Shown: piece after piece, positions 34,869 to 46,103 of the stretch
Position numbering within the stretch: the stretch's first letter is position 1
Layout of the letters: every line of letters begins with the position of its first letter
From: Scleromitrula shiraiana
Lineage: Eukaryota > Ascomycota > Leotiomycetes > Helotiales > Sclerotiniaceae
DNA: 64,000 bases
Assembly (NCBI GenBank): GCA_028455995.1
Contig: JABELC010000009.1
Span: forward strand, 248,001 to 312,000
Direction: 5' to 3'
Made by a program: the position numbers and the translations under genes
The notes under the pieces: model-generated
What the model was told of the DNA's origin: nothing
Seen by the model: the letters and a program-made list of their open reading frames with translations, nothing else
Database searches by the model: none

Positions 34869-34975
34869 CTTTTAATTGATAAAGTTAATCGTCTTTTTTG
34901 ACGATTTTGATATAAATTTATTATCTGAATTTTGAATGATTTATTATTATCCTTCAATTGAAAGAAGGATGATAA
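34809..34975 (-). other. Three consecutive hairpins in the ERF4 5' region
   Basis: GCGACCAA-TTTT-TTGGTCGC (34809-34828, 8 perfect pairs), AATCGTC-TTTTTT-GACGATT (34887-34906, 7 perfect pairs) and TTATTATCCTTC/GAAGGATGATAA (34944-34975, 12 pairs with one wobble). They lie in the first 170 bases of, or just before, the coding exon. A regulatory role is inference. Confidence 0.5.
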
Positions 34976-35513
34976 TTTTTCTAATTTTTTTTTTTTTAAT
35001 TTTTTTAATTTTTTTGTTTTTTTGTTGTTTTTTATTTTTTTTTATTATTATTTTCGATATTCTTTTTGTAAGTATTTCGTACCAACTACAAGTATATTAA
35101 TAATAATGCAATATGATGCTGATGCTGGCTGCAGTGGGATGAATAGGAGGAATTTGAGATAGATTTCTTCTCCTGGGTCTGGGGTTGTATGAACTGAAGA
35201 TTTTGATTCGCTTGCTGAGGAAATTGTGAATTAATAATGCCTGATATATTAGGATGAATTATATTCATTCTGATAAAGTAGAGAAGGAGATTGAAATCTT
35301 CTAGAATTTGTTTAATTGAATGGAGAAGGAATCAAGATATTATTAATATGAGATGAAAGAGGAGAAGAAATGAAGAAATGAAGAAATGAAAAAAATGAAG
35401 AAATGAAAAGCAAAACAGTCAGAAAAGTCAAAAAAGTCAAAAAAGTCAAAATAGAACTAGATATAATAAAACTGCACCTAAGCCCTAGCAGCTCCTATAC
35501 CAAACACCCGGAC

Positions 35514-35811
<298 letters not shown>

Positions 35812-36328
35812 TACGGAAATACTGACTGATACACTAAATGAAGCTAACTATAAGAACCTTATAATAATAAGTATGAATATTTTAAATATACTGAGAATTA
35901 AAAGATCAAAGCAACAGATCTAGAACCCATTACCCTCACAAGAAGAGCAATGAAAATCATCATTCATTCATTCATTCATTCATTCATTTATTCAATGTAC
36001 AGTTATTTTTCTCTCCAAGATTGATTAATCGAATAGGACAATTAAATAAATAAATAATTAATTAATCTTCCACGCGCAGATCCAATTCAAAAACGATCAC
36101 CATCACCATCACCATCATGAACGTCAAATTTCCCATCCATCAAAAGCCATAGCTTCCAAACCCTATTTAATTATTAATTTGGCTGACTGATAATCCTTAA
36201 TCCTTAATTTTTGGGTTACTAGTATGAGTCTCGTTCATCTGATCGTGCGTCTGTCTGATCATTTGTCATACACATACTAGTATGCAGTCATTCATTGATA
36301 AAACATAATAGAGTTTACTGTTATGAAA

Positions 36329-36424
36329 AAAAAAGAAAGAAAGAAAGAAAAAAAGAAAGAAAAAAAGAAAGAAAAAAAAGAAAGAAAAAAAGAAAGAAAA
36401 AAAGAAAGAAAAAAAGAAAGAAAA
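36329..36424. repeat. Purine-only GAAA-type repeat tract
   Basis: Nearly 100 bases of only A and G on the plus strand, as AAAG tetramers interrupted at regular intervals by extra A. It could form triplex DNA; that is inference. Confidence 0.85.
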
Positions 36425-37907
36425 CGCCATGACAGACAGCTAGAGACAAGACAAGACAAGACAATTGAAGTTTCAAATCTCATCATCGATTGTGTGAATC
36501 ATATATATGTTATAAGCCGAGCCGAGGCAACTGCGTAACTGAGTATCGTATCTGAGTATCGTATCTGAATATCGTATCTGAACAGCTAAAAATATAAATA
36601 TAAATATAAATATATACTCGAGTATATCGCACTTATTAATTATTAGTACCACAAATATTACAAATATTACCATAACCCCAACGAGCCACTTCACGTCCAA
36701 TGCCTCGGATCCCCAACCTCAACACTGGAGTACAAAAGAAGAAAAAATTCAAAAAATCAAAAAAAAATAAATAAAATCGTCAACAATACAACACAACTAC
36801 TATATAACCAACTAAAAACCCCTTATTCACTGGCAGATCCACACCAACCTCTAAAAAAGTATAGGCCCATCCACCAACCATCTACCAACGATCCCCTATA
36901 TCATCCATCCATCCTATACAGATAGATGACAAATAATCGAACAGGCGAATTGATACCAATAAACGAAATTACATATTATGTATTGTGTATTATGCGATGC
37001 GAGCGAGGGGCTCAGGCTACTAGTATGCGATGTGAGATATTTCTTAGGGGTATTGATATATAGTATAGTATGATAGTATATATTATCCGATACATGAAGT
37101 ATTTGGATGATGTTCGATCTTTTATTTATTTATTTTTTTATTTATTTATAATTTATTTATTTGTTTGTAATTAAGTATTTTGTTATGTATGTGGATTGAT
37201 TGTTGTTACTAATATGTGGATTATTGAGGATAATTTACATGTACTAAGTAGAGTGAGTGAGTGAGTATAATAATAAGGAGCCTCGTTTTTATTTTTGTTG
37301 TTGTATGATCATGATGCTTGCTTGCTTATCTGGCATTAGCGACATGTATTGATAGCGATTCGGGAAAATGAATAGGATTGAATTGGTGTTTGGATATAAT
37401 AGCAATGATACTAGTAATTAACATTAACATTAGAATTAACATTCGAATTAACATTAGAATTAACATTAGAATTATATATATAATTCGAACAAGCTAGTAT
37501 AAAAATGGTATAAAATGGAAGAAAATATTAAATACCTATCCATGAATCCCAATCCAATCGATCAGGGAAAGAAAAATCTCCAATCCATCCATGCACCTAT
37601 GTAATTCAATCCCATCCCATTGGTATCTTAGGTTCCGTCCCATCACTTCAAGTTCTTCTGTATCATATATCATCCCGTCCTATCTGGTCCTGTCCCATCC
37701 TGTCATGTCCTGGCATGTCCTGCCTTATCCTGTCCCATGCTACCTACCCTACATCGAACCCACAACCCCGTATCTAATAATACACACACATACACAAAAT
37801 CTATAAACCCAACCCAATCCAATCCAATCCACACCCCGCCCACTCCCCACCATTAAATCCCCCCCCCCCCTCTCCTGTGACGTTCCCCCCAAACAAAAGA
37901 ACTCAAA

Positions 37908-38374
37908 TCAAATCACGGCTCTCCTTGCCTCCTCCTGCATCCTACTCAACATCCTCCTATGTAATTCCTCTCCCCCCGGACTCATATTTATTCCCCTCCC
38001 CGTAAACCCACTCCCACTCCCACTCGCACTCGCACCAACACCCAAACTCTCCCTCTTATTCCTCTCCTCTATCCCCCTCAATTCCCTCTTCTTCTCCACC
38101 CCTCTCATCCTCCCCTCTTCCGCCATACTAGCCCTCCAGCTCGCTAACTGTGATTCCCGATCTCTTTCGCTTCTCACATTCCCATTTCCATTCCCATTCC
38201 CATTTCCATTTCCATTTCCATTCCCAATCACAGCAACCGGAGGAAGTGCAGGAACGGGGATCGAAACCAACGATTGACGGTTCAAATCAGGGGAATTAGG
38301 AAGTCCATGAGAAGTAGGTGGTTGGACTGTAATCATCGGTTGTGTTGGCTGCGCCGGTTTTTGTAACTGCGGAT

Positions 38375-38413
<39 letters not shown>

Positions 38414-41400
38414 GGTGCTGTTGGTGCTGTATACCCAAAGCCTGAGATTGGGAATAAGAAAGCGAAGAGCCAGATCTCCTGATTAAATCTCTTCTCCTCT
38501 GCGAAAGCGGTATGTTATCGCTCTCCTCATCCCTATCTCTATCCCTACCCGAATTCAAATCTTGCATACTTACAGAAGTAGGGGATTGTGCATAAGCGAA
38601 GAGATTTTGTGATGAGGTAGGCGAAACTGGGAAATATGAGTAACGATTTCGAATCATCGAATCCCGTTTGGAAAGTAAAGTAGTGGGTTGTCTATGTGAA
38701 TTTTCCATTCCATATTGAGATTGCGAGAGACGTTTATTCGAAGTAGAGGGTCCAAACTCATTAATCGGAGATTCTACGATTGGTGCTGGAATATGAAGGT
38801 TGGGACTCGATATATTGCGATGAGATCGTGATTGTGATGAATGCGAATTAGAAGAATATTGTGATATTCTCTTTGAAGGCTCATGCGCTGAGGAATTATT
38901 ATAGCGAATTTCAGTTCCAGATGAAGGATTGAGATTCGATTGGGTTGAACTAGATCTTGTAATTAATCCGCCTGGAGATGAATTGGTATTGGAATTAGAA
39001 TTTGATTGTTGAGATGATGAACGAGCCATTAGATTTGGAGGTGGGAGACCATTTTCGGCCGTTTGTTGAAGTGCTTCCATGTTCACTGGGACAGGTGTTT
39101 CTGTTTTTGTATCGATATCTGTGTCATGTATTGTGTCTAAGTCTTCTAAATGTGGTGATTCGGCATTGCTAAGATGTTTGGCCCATTCGTTGGTACGGTA
39201 TGACATTACTACTCTTGATAGTTGATAAGATAGTCGATCTTTTGTTATGTTTGTAAATTTAGAATCCAGTGGGGATGATATTGATTGAGATGCATTCGCC
39301 TCGTCATTGTCTACAATTTCATCCACTACAGAGGCTTCTTGATTTGGGGATGCTGGGCTTTTATGCATCTGCTTTCTCAAATCAATGGAAGAGTCAAGTA
39401 TATCCGTCGCAACTGTAAGTCCGGATATTGATCTAGGTGATTTGAGCTCAGATTCTCTTCTTTGATTTTTGGGTCGGGAAGCTTGAGCAGTTGGGTGTAC
39501 TGAATGAGTTACTTTTGATGGCGACTTTGGCTCCTCATTCAATTCTGCTGTCGGAGATGAAGGCAAATGTACCTTTGATGCTTCCTCTTGAATATTTGCT
39601 GTGGATACAGCAGATAAAACTTGGCCAATTGAATTTGATCGCGAACTTCTTGTATCCACGTTTTCATCGTCACTTAGACCATCTGTTGTTGCAGCGACTG
39701 AACTTGTACAATCATCCTCGGGTATAACTGGAGCTTCTGCGGCGATACTACGCCCTGAGTATCCTTTAGAATCTCTCATTGATAGTTTTGACATCGCTAG
39801 TGCGACTGCGGAACCATTGGTAGACGCGCATTTCAACATTTTATCATGGACTGTTAATTCTTCATCTGCAAATGCTGCAATTGAGGACTGATCATCTTGT
39901 ACTGGTTCGGCTGGAATCCGGAATGGCAGCGGTACAATATCTGGCGTGACAGTCCTTGTTTGATCCGAATCTTTATTTTCATCTCCATGAGCTTCAGGAT
40001 CAATGTCCTGAGCAACTCCAATCGTGATTGAACTATCTTGGTCATAATTATTCTTCATGATAAGACCGGTTCCATTGGGTATGTGTGATGAAGAGACATC
40101 TGTCATTTCAACCTCTTCTTCGTTTGATCGCCGAATAGAGGTAACTGTACTCCCCGGCCACTTTTTTGAACTTTCCATATCGCCAACTCCGGAATCATGA
40201 TACGAACTAGCATTTGATCCATCCTTGTCACCATAAAGTGATTCCCATATCTTTCTTTCCTCATTTGTGTCATCTTCGACTTTTCTGCCTATATTTGATT
40301 CTTCTTCGTCCAATGCCCTTTGATCTGCTTGTCGCTCAGCCGTATGTTTCGCGCGACTGTCTTGAACCAACTTGTGAAGTTTCAATTGAGCAGCTAATCC
40401 AACTAAAAAGATGACAAAAATTGTCGCTATCTCAACTCGAATTCCTCTTGTCAAAGGGTAAGTGGTTGTGCCGAGCGGGAAGAGGTTATCGTTGAGGTTC
40501 CACAGGTATGCCCAAAACTCTTTCAGCCCAGCTCTACTGAAACAATCTATTCCGAGAACCATGGCAGTGGCTCCTCCGAATGAGATACACGTAATCAATC
40601 CGTATGACCTGGTATAATGGATGAATGATAACGAAAATGCTGCAAGACTAATTGCTGCAATCAATATCGATTTTCCTGCCGTCGAGGTCAAAAGTCCACC
40701 TGGCTTCATGACGAGCAACCACATGCTGAAGCAGAAACCCCCTAACAGACATCCAAGACCTTCAGTCATTTCAGTGAATATCAATGCGCATGCGCCCACG
40801 AAAAGTCCTGGTAACACAACTGCGACAACATATGCTCCTTGGATCGCGTTGCTGACAGGTGGGTTCATCACGTATAGAATCAAAACTGTGATCGCTACAC
40901 TGACTAGATATGCGGTTGAGAGACAAACATGAAGCCATTGATTTTTGATCCCAATGAAAGTGTATAATGCGCCCGTAGCAACAAGAATTACACCCGCAAC
41001 AGCAAATCCCGGAGTAACTGTTGGTGTAAGAGGCAATTGGTTGGGTGCTAAAGTAGCTATTATATAATTAGTAAGGTAAGGAGGAGAGCGACATCATTCG
41101 TACCATTATATACAGAACCCATACTGGATAAAGTTGCTGTTGCTTCAGCAGCGCTAGACGTCAAACTATATGAAGAGGACCGGGCTGCACTTCCCATTGT
41201 TGATAGGGTGGTTGGAAAGTGGGTGCTGGTGGCTGCCGAACTAGCTGTGGTTTCTCCATTGCTACCTTCGGTACTCTGTGGGTTGCTTGAAGCTAAAGTT
41301 GATGAAGATATCTCGGTTATAGTCGAAGATAAAGCGGTAGGATCATCTCGTGGATGGAATCGAATGCCCTGTTGAACTGCAACCACACTTTGAAAGTATA

Positions 41401-41437
41401 GACCCAGCAGAAGCAATGATAAAAATTTGCACTGCAT
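37908..41437 (-). CDS. DUF4203 (TM7S3/TM198-type) multispanning membrane protein
   Basis: Two exons (41437-41104 and 41056-37908) flank a 47-nt intron and encode about 1160 residues. A signal peptide is visible (MQCKFLSLLLLGLYFQSVVA). A Ser/Thr-rich segment of about 90 residues follows. About seven hydrophobic helices come next (roughly residues 125-330), starting with PGFAVAGVILVATGALYTFI and including GLFVGACALIFTEMTEGLGC and LGGFCFSMWLLVMKPGG. This is the DUF4203 pattern (established family, poorly defined function). The remaining ~830 residues are cytosolic-looking, charged and low-complexity, with a poly-Gln tract (about 38370-38420), a Gly-Asn repeat (about 38175-38230) and an alternating GSGSG stretch. 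The ATG at 41437 is the only Met that opens the signal peptide. Vacuolar or plasma membrane location is inference. Confidence 0.9.
38175..38230 (-). repeat. Coding hexamer repeat encoding Gly-Asn dipeptides
   Basis: Tandem ATTCCC/ATTTCC hexamers on the plus strand translate as a GNGNGN run in the DUF4203 protein, close to the poly-Gln tract. Confidence 0.85.
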
Positions 41438-44400
41438 TTTGTGAACTTTCCAACAGTAGAACTTTCTTGTTGACGAGCTGTGAGGGGAGAAGAATCCCAA
41501 GTGTAGAAAAATAAATATCACAAAGCCTCACTCAATGTGAAACGAGTCCGGGGTGCATTCGGCTGGAAAGTTGCATGAATGTTCGTTTCCAGGAAAAGTA
41601 ACATTAATAAATTAGCAGGAGAACGATAATGAAAGCATAAGGGAAATTATGAGTTGTGATAAGGCCAGGGTTGTTACAACGAATGAAATAATCAATATGG
41701 AGAAAAAATTTGAAAAGTAGAGGGGTAACCTCTAACTAGTCCATGAGGATGATATTTGCCTCGAATAGTTCGTCCCGAGTACAGTGGAGCTAATTGGATC
41801 AAAGTAATGTAGTATAAATTTGTATCAAAGCTCCGTACAAGCAAGGAAAAGAAAGTACTTTTAACATAAGTTTGGTACAAATCTAGATACTAGATGTAGA
41901 CGCGAGACGTTTATAAGAGATTAAGGTATCCGATGGGAGATGGCCTTGGTATGGGCCGGATGGGTTTGTGCATAGTCCTCATGTGCTTTCAAAGAACCCA
42001 GCTATGTACCGACAAGTCAACATTTGCGTATTCCGGCGATTATCTACTGCAAGTCAAGCTTCTCTTGGGTTAAGTCGTTATAAGACGGATACTTTGTTCT
42101 GTAGCCTTCACATATTCTCCGCAACGCACTTACAAGAAGGCGTCTGCAATACGAGAATGTATTCAAACCACGGCGAGGGAAAACAATTGGGTTTGAGTTC
42201 CAAGGTTACACATAATGCAATGTATGTACCACGAAAGAAGAGGTGATGTTGTTTGAAAACGTCAAAGCGACGTCGAATTTCCATATAGGTGAAATTAGTG
42301 GTCTCTTGCGCAATACGGTATTCGGTACATCGGAGGGAAAAGCTTGGAATTTGACCCAAAATGATCTTCATGCCCCGCTGTATCCGATCACTTTCTTTGA
42401 GGGATCCAATTAAATAATTCGTGAATCTGTAAGCCGCCCAAAAGGATCTTATTATTAGATCCTTTTCGTACCGAGATGAGATTTGGATATTGTGGACATC
42501 TCTCGACAAGGAACTGTGGGGGAGGGAGATCGTTCTGCATTGACAAAAAGGTCGTGATTTACTTTTGTAGTTAGGTACATAGTTAAATATGGAGTTGAGC
42601 TTTCGAATGTATTTTTTCATTCGTATTTCTTTTCTTTCATTCCTGGTTTCTCTGTTTTACTACCAAGAATACTGGAGGGGTGTTCGATGATTGAACGAAA
42701 AGGGGCCTCGGGACAGAAACGAACAACCTAGGCTATGCAATTCGTAACATTGGATTAATGCAGTGAAAAGTATTCTATTCAGCTTCATTATGTCTTTTCT
42801 TTTGCCTTTCTATGATTGTGAGCATCAGTGAGTATGTCCCTAGGTACATTTAATCATACTCAACTCGATGATCATAGTTTGAGTAACGGTAAGGTTATAC
42901 CGAGAATAGAAGGTAATTCCGGGAGTTGAATCATTATCAAAATAGTTATTCTCCGTAAGGAATAGCTTCAGGTACAGATGGTCTTTTAGGCGCCTTTCAA
43001 TATATTCGGTCCAATCTGTCGGGGATCCCGCTTCAACTTGTAATCTGTGGTAGTATTTTGATAGTTTCATGACCTATCATACCCGTGCATACTTTAGATA
43101 CATTGGTACATAGCTGCCCGAAGTATCTCCCCGCTCGGATCAAGTTCATAGTGAACATCACAATCAATAGATTCGAGGTCCATGAAGTAATACACAAACC
43201 GTACTTAAATCTTGACTTCCTCTTTCTCGTTTGCCAAGGTTCTCCAGCTTTTCCAGGCTTTTTTGATATATGTCGTAATGTACCTAAATAGTGAGCTGTA
43301 TTGTAACTTTGACGCAGCAGTTCTGATGAAGCATGCAATCCATACCGCGATTTGAGTCTTTGCAGATTAGGTCTGGAGTACCGGTACATGGTGGAACGGG
43401 TACAACAATCTAGAAAGACTTCAACCAAATTTGTGGTGACATTGCATTTACATGTATACTTTAGTGCCGTCATCAAAGTAACACCGTCTCGGATAGACAA
43501 GTACGTTTGTTACTCAAGGAGTGTCAATTTCACCGCCGTTCTCGCCGTTCTTTTGGAATTTACATGGTGGAAGCTGAGACCAGCATGTATGGCATGAAAT
43601 AAAGCGGTTAGACTGAAATTCCCTTGGGTAATATATGCATATAACTATATCAGTAAGTATATTGTAAACCAAGTATCCGTCATGAGAGGACGTTGTTGTA
43701 TTTGGAGAAAAGCTTGGAGGCTTGGAAGTTCCGATATCTGCTGGCATTAATAAACATCATTGTATCGTCTAAGGCCTTCCTCTTTACTCTTGCTTGTCCA
43801 AGATATATATTTGTTGTTTGTTGTCAAAAAGAAAAAAAGTGGCGATCGCCGAAGAGGATAGATCCCGAACGACTCATTGTCGATACTCGGTATGCTTTAT
43901 GTATGTGAATGGATATGTATGTTGTATGCTGTGGGGTTCAATATCATGCAGATAACTACCTAATACTTGGTATATGGACAAATAGATGATAAGTACCTAG
44001 GTAATTGGATTCCAAGGTTAGTAATTCACAAAAGCATGTAGTGAGGAAGAGGAGTAGGTATCATTCACATAGACATTTAGTGAATAGGTACTTGGATACG
44101 TAGGTACGGAAGTTGAGATGAAAAGAAGTGATGGAATTGCTAGGGGTAATAGATGAGGGACGAGGAATGAGGAATGAGAAAGTATTGTGAGTTGCAAAAA
44201 GATATTGATTGACGTTTCAGTAACAATAACAATAACAGTAACAGTAACAGTAACAGTAACACTTACACTTGATGATTCGAGGTCGAGGTTTCGAGGGATG
44301 GGAATGGGAATGGGAATGGGAATGGGAATGAGAATTTCCCCAGATTTTCAATTAGATATTGTCTCTCAATTGTCTTTCAATTGTCTCAAGGCTTAGTAGT

Positions 44401-44595
44401 GCTTGAACCCCTGTATTCTAAACCCTCGTATTATGTAAGCAAATTTAATATGGAAAAAAAAATTGCACATCAAACGCGAAACGCGACAACGATATCATTG
44501 AATTTGCCAGCCACGATACCTTCGCACATTACATCACATTCCAGTTTCTATAATCACTTCATCAGATCCATCCTCGACCTCTAAAATCCTTCAAA
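41438..44595. other. Intergenic region with weak minus-strand frames
   Basis: It contains the presumed promoters of the divergent DUF4203 and RIM1 genes. Minus-strand frames of 170 codons (42108-42620, ATG start) and 155 codons (43033-43500), plus one of 76 codons (42840-43070), are longer than expected by chance in AT-rich DNA. None shows a motif I recognise and they do not splice obviously into each other. AACAGT and GGGAAT hexamer repeats lie at about 44220-44262 and 44298-44330. Confidence 0.45.
42108..42620 (-). CDS. Unidentified 170-codon open frame (doubtful gene)
   Basis: It starts at an ATG at 42620 and ends at TAA near 42108. The product is basic, rich in Ile, Phe, Tyr and Cys, with no repeat and no recognisable domain. 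It could be a lineage-specific gene, a decayed gene or chance. There is no supporting neighbour or codon-use evidence. Confidence 0.15.
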   Translation of the reverse strand: MKKYIRKLNSIFNYVPNYKSKSRPFCQCRTISLPHSSLSRDVHNIQISSRYEKDLIIRSFWAAYRFTNYLIGSLKESDRIQRGMKIILGQIPSFSLRCTEYRIAQETTNFTYMEIRRRFDVFKQHHLFFRGTYIALCVTLELKPNCFPSPWFEYILVLQTPSCKCVAENM

Positions 44596-45185
44596 ATGTT
44601 CGCCCTTCGTCGCAGTATTCCTTCTACCATCTCCCGCAATTTCTCTACCACTGCTCGTAGCAACTCATTTGCCAAACTCACTCTCATCGGTCGTCTCGCT
44701 GATACACCTGAAGTTACCGCTACAAGTCAAGGATCAGAGATTATGAAATACGCCATTGCTACGAGTACTGGTCGAGGAGATAATCAAAAGACAAGTTGGT
44801 TCAAGATTGTTAGCTTTCTGCCAGAGGGAGCACAGAGAGATTTCATCTCAAGTTTGGAAAAGGGGTAGGTTTTACTTTGATTTTCAGTTTCAAGAATATA
44901 AATATATCAGGGGTGCGATTTGAGAGGAACAAACACAGGCCGGAGGAATGAGAGAGAACGGTTCCAATCCATACTGACATATCTATAGAACCATGGTATA
45001 CGTTGAGGCGGAAGCTCAGATGAACACCTACACTGATGCTGAAGGAAAGAACAGAAGCTCTTTGAATGCTATACAACGTATGTGCTATATCTTCACTCCA
45101 GTTATCTCAACGTCAAACTAATTCGAATTCAACAACAGAAAAATTCCTGGTCCTTCCAAGCAAAAGAAAAGAGGAAGGCGCATAA
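44596..45185 (+). CDS. RIM1: Mitochondrial single-stranded DNA-binding protein (RIM1-like)
   Basis: Three exons (44596-44864, 44989-45077 and 45139-45185) join in frame to give 134 residues, the normal size for mitochondrial SSB. A mitochondrial targeting sequence is clear: MFALRRSIPSTISRNFSTTA, rich in Arg and Ser. The OB fold follows: NSFAKLTLIGRLADTPEVTA, GSEIMKYAIATSTGRGDNQK, TSWFKIVSFLPEGAQRDFIS, and after the first splice GTMVYVEAEAQMNTYTDAEG. The W-FKIV strand and the VYVEAE strand are diagnostic. It should coat single-stranded mitochondrial DNA during replication (established for Rim1). The short last exon encodes FLVLPSKRKEEGA. The introns are 124 and 61 nt. Confidence 0.93.
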
Positions 45186-46103
45186 ATTACAATTGGAGGA
45201 ATGACGACTGAATGGCTCAATGCGAGATGCAATGTATTAAAAGCTTCCGATTCTATAGGATCAATGTTCCAAGGTGTAGTGATACAACGGAATTGTAAGT
45301 AAGGAACGAATGAAGGAAGGGGAGGAGAATATGAACCAGGTAAATAGGCTTAGGGTTCTTCTCAACATTATCACAACTCACACTTCACCACATTTTTGTT
45401 CACAAAATGAATCTCTACTTTTACTTTGACATTTACATTCACAACCGAGTGCATTCACAATGATATTCTGTTTCTCTTTGGTTTTTCTAAAAAAGAAACC
45501 CCTTTTCGGGCGATTGAATTCTCTTGCGCTAATATACATCGACTCCTTCATCTAACTCCAGAGGCATTAAAAATTAAACAGGACAACAGACAACGTCGCA
45601 ACTCCGGGGGGGTGGATGGGGTATAACTCTTCAGGATTCGTATGCTATGCAAGATAATTTTTAAGTTCGGGGCATAGCTTAGCAATATTGGCAGCAGAGT
45701 AACCAATTGGGATCTTTCGGTAACCCCATCTACCCAGAGTTTAAGAAGCATTTCAAAAGAACGAAACAACGACAGGACAACACACAATGTGATCTCTGGG
45801 AGAGTAAAAGGATATAGCGCTTCCGAATTCGTATGCTATGCAAGATAATTTTTGAGTTCGGGGCATAGCTTAGCAATATCGGAAGCAGAATAACCAATTG
45901 GGATCTTTCGGTAACCCTATCTATCCAAAGTTCAAGAAACATTTAAAAAGAACCAAACAACAAAGTGACAACAGACAATATCGCAACTCCGGGAGGGTGA
46001 AGGGGTATAGCGCTCAGAATTCGTATGCTATACCCCAAGTCGTAATACTGTTTGTTGACAAAAAAACAGCCCCAATCCAACATCCATCACCACCAGCGCC
46101 CAT
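45186..46103. other. Intergenic region containing a ~192-bp tandem repeat
   Basis: The 3' flank of RIM1 is followed by the tandem array at about 45581-46034, which ends 70 bases before the stop codon of the next, opposite-strand gene. Outside the array I see nothing. Confidence 0.6.
45581..46034. repeat. Tandem repeat, period about 191-194 bp, roughly 2.4 copies
   Basis: Landmarks recur: GACAACAGACAA at 45582 and 45967 (related GACAACACACAA at 45776), and the word GTATGCTAT at 45640, 45831 and 46023. Copies are about 85-90% alike by eye. Minus-strand frames through two copies give related peptides (TERSQLVTLLPILLSYAPN and TERSQLVILLPILLSYAPN). Confidence 0.8.
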
